This document shows, in pieces, positions 6,083-9,578 of a DNA stretch of 9,578 bases (position 1 is its first letter; each line of letters begins with the position of its first letter). The stretch is from an uncultured Steroidobacter sp. (GTDB taxonomy: Bacteria > Pseudomonadota > Gammaproteobacteria > Steroidobacterales > Steroidobacteraceae): NCBI GenBank assembly GCA_946478975.1, contig CAMLEO010000277.1, positions 1 through 9,578 of the forward strand. The letters run 5' to 3'. The notes beneath the pieces are model-generated. The model searched no databases, had not been told where the DNA came from, and worked only from the letters and a program-made list of their open reading frames with translations. The position numbers were made by a program, and so were the translations under genes.

Positions 6083-6343
6083 TTATTCGCTCTCGAACAC
6101 CAGACCGTAAACCAGCAGCAGCATGGCCGCGGCCGCCGTGCCCAGGCGCCACATATAAAGATCGAGCTCGGGGTAGATTCGCAGGTCGATGAACAGCAGC
6201 GCGTTGGAGATCGTCAGGCCGCAGAAACATAGTCCGCTCCACAACAGCAAGCGGCTGCGCGAGCGTGCATATCCTCGCAGCAGGAGCACGGCGCATAACG
6301 CTGTGACTAACGCTCCGACCAGGTAGACCAGGCTTGCCAACAT
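6083..6343 (-). CDS. DUF5985-type small membrane protein, first copy
   Basis: This 86-residue protein has three predicted membrane helices (about residues 4-22, 33-52 and 67-83) joined by an Arg-rich loop, RGYARSRSRLLLWSG, like the one in the next gene. Helix 2 carries CFCGLTISNALLFIDL, with two cysteines near the membrane; whether these matter is unknown. The ATG at 6343 follows the upstream stop by 2 bases, and AAGGA lies about 12 bases before it. Translational coupling within the operon is likely. I place it in the DUF5985 group by its length, topology and loop pattern, less firmly than the second copy. Confidence 0.8.
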   Translation of the reverse strand: MLASLVYLVGALVTALCAVLLLRGYARSRSRLLLWSGLCFCGLTISNALLFIDLRIYPELDLYMWRLGTAAAAMLLLVYGLVFESE

Positions 6344-6345
6344 AA

Positions 6346-6735
6346 CTAATCGCGGTCCTTGAGCCGGAAAGCCCGCGCGAAGTCGCGCACCGACGCGGAG
6401 GGCTTGGAATGAATGAAGCGCGCCACCTGCACGAGTTGGGTACGGTAGGCGTGCGCGACCTTCTGCAATAACTCGGTTTGCGCCGACGAGGCGGCAAGGA
6501 ATTGGTATTTCGGCGGCGCCTGTTCCAGGCGCGCGATCAGCTTCCGCCGTGTCAGGTCTTCTAGTACAGCGGCCGCTTGAGGGCTATCCACATAAATACG
6601 AGCAGCGAGGTCCTCCACCGACCAGGCTGCGTCCGGGCTCTGGAAGATCAGCAGCAGCGCTTCCAGGTGCGGCACGGTGTCGATGGCGACGAGTAAAAAC
6701 TGCTCGACCTCGTTCGGAATCGCCCTTGACGCCAT
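6346..6735 (-). CDS. Small winged-helix-like hypothetical protein
   Basis: This is a 129-residue soluble protein. Residues about 22-70 (LEALLLIFQSPDAAWSVEDLA, then VDSPQAAAVLEDLTRRKLIAR) have the helix-turn-helix-plus-wing pattern of MarR/Rrf2-like folds, and a helical C-terminal part follows (about 83-110). It has no cysteine cluster, so there is no visible metal site. It could be the regulator of this operon, or the fold could serve protein contacts. ATG 6735 is chosen because the longer frame (to 6849) has an atypical start sequence and crosses the promoter-like motif at 6793-6817. The ribosome site is weak (GAGCGGGC). It is first of four tightly packed genes leading to the cytochrome. Confidence 0.8.
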   Translation of the reverse strand: MASRAIPNEVEQFLLVAIDTVPHLEALLLIFQSPDAAWSVEDLAARIYVDSPQAAAVLEDLTRRKLIARLEQAPPKYQFLAASSAQTELLQKVAHAYRTQLVQVARFIHSKPSASVRDFARAFRLKDRD

Positions 6736-6792
6736 CGTGCCCGCTCGTCCACCGCTGAATTCGCAATCGTTATTGGCCGCTGAATTGATGCA

Positions 6793-6817
6793 AACGCCCC
6801 GGCGTCGGCAAAGTTCC
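6793..6817 (-). promoter_or_regulatory. ECF-like promoter motif for the DUF5985-cytochrome operon
   Basis: On the minus strand GGAAC (6817-6813, continuing TT) is followed after 16 bases by CGTT (6796-6793). This is the closest match in the window to the EcfG-type consensus GGAAC-N16/17-CGTT. Transcription near 6786 gives a leader of about 50 nt before ATG 6735. Confidence 0.5.
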
Positions 6818-6921
6818 ATGCTTGCGTAATCTTTTCTCCAGGACCTCAAACAGTGTTTGTAAGCTGCTGTAAGGCTTGCACGTTTCGCTGCTTCTAGATA
6901 GCTTCGCGCACGTGACGCCGC

Positions 6922-6947
6922 GGAGCATACAGAAGACTACGACCGTC
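6922..6947 (+). promoter_or_regulatory. Degenerate ECF-like motif upstream of the poly-HAMP gene
   Basis: GGAGC (6922-6926, one change from GGAAC) is followed after 17 bases by CGTC (6944-6947), with a leader of about 55 nt before ATG 7009. It is a one-mismatch match only. I see nothing else notable in the 273-bp divergent region 6736-7008 except the motif at 6793-6817. Confidence 0.2.
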
Positions 6948-7008
6948 TCCGCCAGAGTCACTAGTGAGTCACCTGCCCATGGTGGCGGTATCGAATTTCG
7001 GAGCTCGA

Positions 7009-9578
7009 ATGCAAACGACAGCCAGGGTTCGCCCACGCACTGGTAAATCTTCCACCCGCACCGCCGCCAAATCGAGCACACGAACGACCTCCGCGCCGCC
7101 GCCGGCTCAGCAGTTCGATCTCAAGGGACTGCTGCGTACGTTGCAGGCCGTGCGCGACGGCGACTTCTCGGTGCGCATGTCCTCCGACTACGAAGGCATC
7201 GAAGGCAAGGTCGCCGAGACCTTGAATGAAATCATCGGTGCCAACCAGCGCCTCGCGAAGGAAATGTCCCGCGCCGGCCAGCTGGTCGGCAAAGAAGGCA
7301 AGACCCGCCATCGCATGGCCATCGATCGCCGCTCCGGATCCTGGGGCGACATGGAAGGCTCGTTCAATACCTTGATCGACGACCTGCTGTGGCCGACGAC
7401 CGAGGTCACCCGCACCATCACCGCCGTTGCCAAGGGCGATCTGTCTCAAACCGTGCGACTGGAAGTGGACGGTCGTCCCCTCAAAGGTGAGTTCCTGCGT
7501 TCGGCGACCATCGTCAACACGATGATCGAGCAGATGGGTTTGTTTACTTCCGAAGTCACACGCGTCGCGCGCGAAGTCGGTACCGAAGGCAAGCTCGGTG
7601 GCCAGGCCTCGGTGCCTGGCGCCGCCGGCACCTGGAAGGATCTCACCGACAATGTGAATTCCATGGCCGGCAACCTCACCGGGCAGGTCCGTAACATCGC
7701 CGAAGTCGCGACCGCCATTGCGAGCGGCGACTTGTCTCGCAAGATCACAGCAAACGTTCGCGGTGAAATTCAGCAGCTCAAGGAAGCCATCAATACGATG
7801 GTGGACCAGCTGCGTTCGTTCGCGTCCGAAGTGACGCGCGTCGCACGAGAAGTCGGTTCCGAAGGCAAGCTCGGCGGCCAGGCGGTGGTGCCCGGCGTCG
7901 CCGGCACCTGGAAAGATCTCACGGACAGCGTGAATTCCATGGCCGGCAACCTCACCGGCCAGGTTCGTAACATCGCCGAGGTGGCCACGGCCATCGCGCG
8001 AGGCGACTTGTCCCGCAAGATCACCGTCGACGTGAAAGGCGAAATTCTGCAGCTGAAGGAAACCATCAACACGATGGTCGACCAGCTCAACGGCTTCGCC
8101 GCTGAAGTGACGCGCGTGGCGCGCGAAGTCGGTACTGAAGGCAAGCTCGGCGGCCAGGCCGAAGTGAAAGACGTGTCGGGTGTGTGGAAGGATCTCACCG
8201 ATAACGTCAACTCCATGGCGTCCAACCTCACCGGCCAGGTGAGAAACATTTCCGAAGTGACCATCGCGGTCGCGAATGGCGACTTATCCCGCAAGATCAC
8301 GGTGGACGTGCGCGGCGAAATCTTGCAGCTCAAAGAGGCCATCAACACGATGGTCGACCAGCTGCGTTCGTTTGCATCCGAAGTGACGCGCGTAGCGCGA
8401 GAAGTCGGCTCCGAAGGCGAGCTCGGCGGCCAGGCCATCGTGCCCGGCGTCGCCGGCACCTGGAAGGACTTGACCGACTCCGTGAACGCGATGGCCAAGA
8501 ACCTCACGGGCCAGGTTCGTAACATCGCCGAAGTGACCACGGCCGTGGCGCGCGGCGACTTGTCCCGCAAGATCACCGTCGACGTGAAGGGCGAAATCCT
8601 GGAGCTGAAAGAAACCATCAATACGATGGTCGACCAGCTCAACGGCTTCTCCGCCGAAGTGACGCGCGTGGCGCGCGAAGTCGGCACCGAAGGCAAGCTC
8701 GGCGGCCAGGCCATCGTGCCCGGCATCAGCGGCGTGTGGAAGGATCTCACCGATAACGTGAACTCCATGGCGTCCAACCTCACCGGCCAGGTGAGAAACA
8801 TTTCCGAAGTGACCATCGCGCTCGCGAATGGCGACTTGTCCCGCAAGATCACGGTCGACGTCCGTGGCGAAATTCTGCAGCTCAAAGAAGCCTTCAACAC
8901 CATGGTGGACCAGCTGCGTTCGTTCGCCTCCGAAGTGACGCGCGTGGCGCGTGAAGTCGGTTCCGAAGGCAAGCTCGGCGGCCAGGCCATCGTGCCCGGC
9001 GTCGCCGGCACCTGGAAAGACTTGACCGACTCGGTGAACGCCATGGCCACCAACCTCACCGGCCAGGTGCGAAACATCGCCGAAGTGACCACCGCCGTGG
9101 CGCGCGGCGACTTGTCCCGCAAGATCACCGTCGACGTGAAAGGCGAAATTCTGCAGCTGAAGGAAACCATCAACACGATGGTCGACCAGCTCAACGGCTT
9201 CGCCGCTGAAGTGACGCGCGTGGCGCGCGAAGTCGGTACTGAAGGCAAGCTCGGCGGCCAGGCCGAAGTGAAAGACGTGTCGGGTGTGTGGAAGGATCTC
9301 ACCGATAACGTCAACTCCATGGCGTCCAACCTCACCGGCCAGGTGAGAAACATTTCCGAAGTGACCATCGCGGTCGCGAATGGCGACTTATCCCGCAAGA
9401 TCACGGTGGACGTGCGCGGCGAAATCTTGCAGCTCAAAGAGGCCATCAACACGATGGTCGACCAGCTGCGTTCGTTTGCATCCGAAGTGACGCGCGTAGC
9501 GCGAGAAGTCGGCTCCGAAGGCGAGCTCGGCGGCCAGGCCATCGTGCCCGGCGTCGCCGGCACCTGGAAGGACTTGAC
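7009..9578 (+). CDS. Large soluble poly-HAMP signalling protein (probable hybrid histidine kinase), N-terminal part
   Basis: The frame runs open from ATG 7009 off the right edge, so only 856 complete residues are visible. After a basic, Ala/Thr/Ser-rich tail (residues 1-35) comes a HAMP pair plus one more HAMP. From residue 181 there are seven complete 92-residue repeats and the start of an eighth. Each repeat holds a divergent HAMP ([19 protein letters not shown]...WKDLTDNVN) and a canonical one ([37 protein letters not shown]), so about 17 HAMP units are visible. No membrane segment is present, so the sensor is cytosolic. The repeats closely resemble the HAMP array of fungal Nik1/Os-1 group III hybrid kinases; by analogy GAF, kinase and receiver domains should follow beyond the window. 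ATG 7009 is preferred over ATG 6979 because CGGAG lies 5 bases upstream. Confidence 0.93.
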   Translation, partial: MQTTARVRPRTGKSSTRTAAKSSTRTTSAPPPAQQFDLKGLLRTLQAVRDGDFSVRMSSDYEGIEGKVAETLNEIIGANQRLAKEMSRAGQLVGKEGKTRHRMAIDRRSGSWGDMEGSFNTLIDDLLWPTTEVTRTITAVAKGDLSQTVRLEVDGRPLKGEFLRSATIVNTMIEQMGLFTSEVTRVAREVGTEGKLGGQASVPGAAGTWKDLTDNVNSMAGNLTGQVRNIAEVATAIASGDLSRKITANVRGEIQQLKEAINTMVDQLRSFASEVTRVAREVGSEGKLGGQAVVPGVAGTWKDLTDSVNSMAGNLTGQVRNIAEVATAIARGDLSRKITVDVKGEILQLKETINTMVDQLNGFAAEVTRVAREVGTEGKLGGQAEVKDVSGVWKDLTDNVNSMASNLTGQVRNISEVTIAVANGDLSRKITVDVRGEILQLKEAINTMVDQLRSFASEVTRVAREVGSEGELGGQAIVPGVAGTWKDLTDSVNAMAKNLTGQVRNIAEVTTAVARGDLSRKITVDVKGEILELKETINTMVDQLNGFSAEVTRVAREVGTEGKLGGQAIVPGISGVWKDLTDNVNSMASNLTGQVRNISEVTIALANGDLSRKITVDVRGEILQLKEAFNTMVDQLRSFASEVTRVAREVGSEGKLGGQAIVPGVAGTWKDLTDSVNAMATNLTGQVRNIAEVTTAVARGDLSRKITVDVKGEILQLKETINTMVDQLNGFAAEVTRVAREVGTEGKLGGQAEVKDVSGVWKDLTDNVNSMASNLTGQVRNISEVTIAVANGDLSRKITVDVRGEILQLKEAINTMVDQLRSFASEVTRVAREVGSEGELGGQAIVPGVAGTWKDL
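8002..8474 (+). repeat. Exact 473-bp direct repeat, left copy
   Basis: I compared this stretch base by base with 9106-9578 and found no difference. The offset is 1104 bp, four repeat units. Just before 8002 the two copies differ at several positions. Both copies include the unusual VGSEGELGG variant (Glu for Lys). The identity may extend past the window edge. Confidence 0.92.
9106..9578 (+). repeat. Exact 473-bp direct repeat, right copy (to window edge)
   Basis: This is identical to 8002-8474 over every visible base, including synonymous positions such as the TTA leucine codon in GDLSRK, which differs from the TTG used in other units. It is cut by the window end. Confidence 0.92.

Larger units (their letters stand above)
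7549..9578 (+). repeat. 276-bp tandem repeat array encoding HAMP pairs
   Basis: Repeat starts, taken at the codon before GAAGT in the EVTRVA motif, fall at 7549, 7825, 8101, 8377, 8653, 8929, 9205 and 9481, exactly 276 bp apart with no length change. Units alternate in two flavours: one with Ser-Glu-Val and VGSEG, one with Ala-Glu-Val and VGTEG. The higher-order period is therefore 552 bp. Confidence 0.95.

Noticed and set aside
7770..9563. A 597-codon open frame on the minus strand opposite the HAMP array
   Set aside because: It is the mirror of a perfectly periodic GC-rich coding sequence; once one 276-bp unit lacks stops in that frame, all do. Its protein is low-complexity Ser/Thr/Pro repeats, and the plus strand encodes clear HAMP domains.

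Overview
The window looks like chromosomal DNA from a GC-rich Gram-negative bacterium, most likely a proteobacterium. The evidence is the GC-rich codon use, a YihY/BrkB protein, a membrane-anchored multihaem cytochrome c, a pair of DUF5985-type membrane proteins and a poly-HAMP signalling protein. I cannot fix the class. Repeated GGAAC-N16/17-CGT promoter-like motifs and a short peptide resembling the first helix of NepR hint at an EcfG-like general stress response, which is best known in Alphaproteobacteria, but this is inference.

Layout. (1) 1-270, minus: the N-terminal 90 residues of a sugar-lactone oxidase of the FAD/VAO family, cut by the window edge, with a TTG start. (2) 271-822: mostly non-coding. 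It holds a short transcription unit (promoter-like motif, 37-47 aa ORF, strong Rho-independent terminator) and then a run of hairpins and short repeats. (3) 823-1359, plus: an orphan 178-aa protein of unknown function, flanked on both sides by copies of the same 25-bp repeat. (4) 1487-3315, minus: a two-gene operon of a thioredoxin-reductase-like FAD oxidoreductase followed 11 bp later by a beta-hydroxyacid dehydrogenase. (5) 3587-4597, plus: a YihY/BrkB six-helix membrane protein, divergent from (4) and convergent with (6). (6) 4601-6735, minus: a tight operon of a small winged-helix-like protein, two DUF5985-type membrane proteins and a triheme membrane-anchored cytochrome c. (7) 7009 to the right edge, plus: the N-terminal 856 residues of a very large soluble poly-HAMP protein, probably a hybrid histidine kinase of the Nik1/Os-1 type. 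Its DNA is a perfect 276-bp tandem periodicity, and a 473-bp stretch is repeated exactly 1104 bp apart.

How the parts fit. Most transcription units are preceded, on the correct strand, by an ECF-sigma-like motif (GGAAC, 16-17 bp, CGTN). This suggests a shared envelope or oxidative stress regulon covering the redox enzymes, the YihY protein and the cytochrome operon. The poly-HAMP protein is a likely stress sensor. The shared regulation is a hypothesis from motif spacing only. I see no rRNA, tRNA, insertion sequence, integron attC site or CRISPR array.
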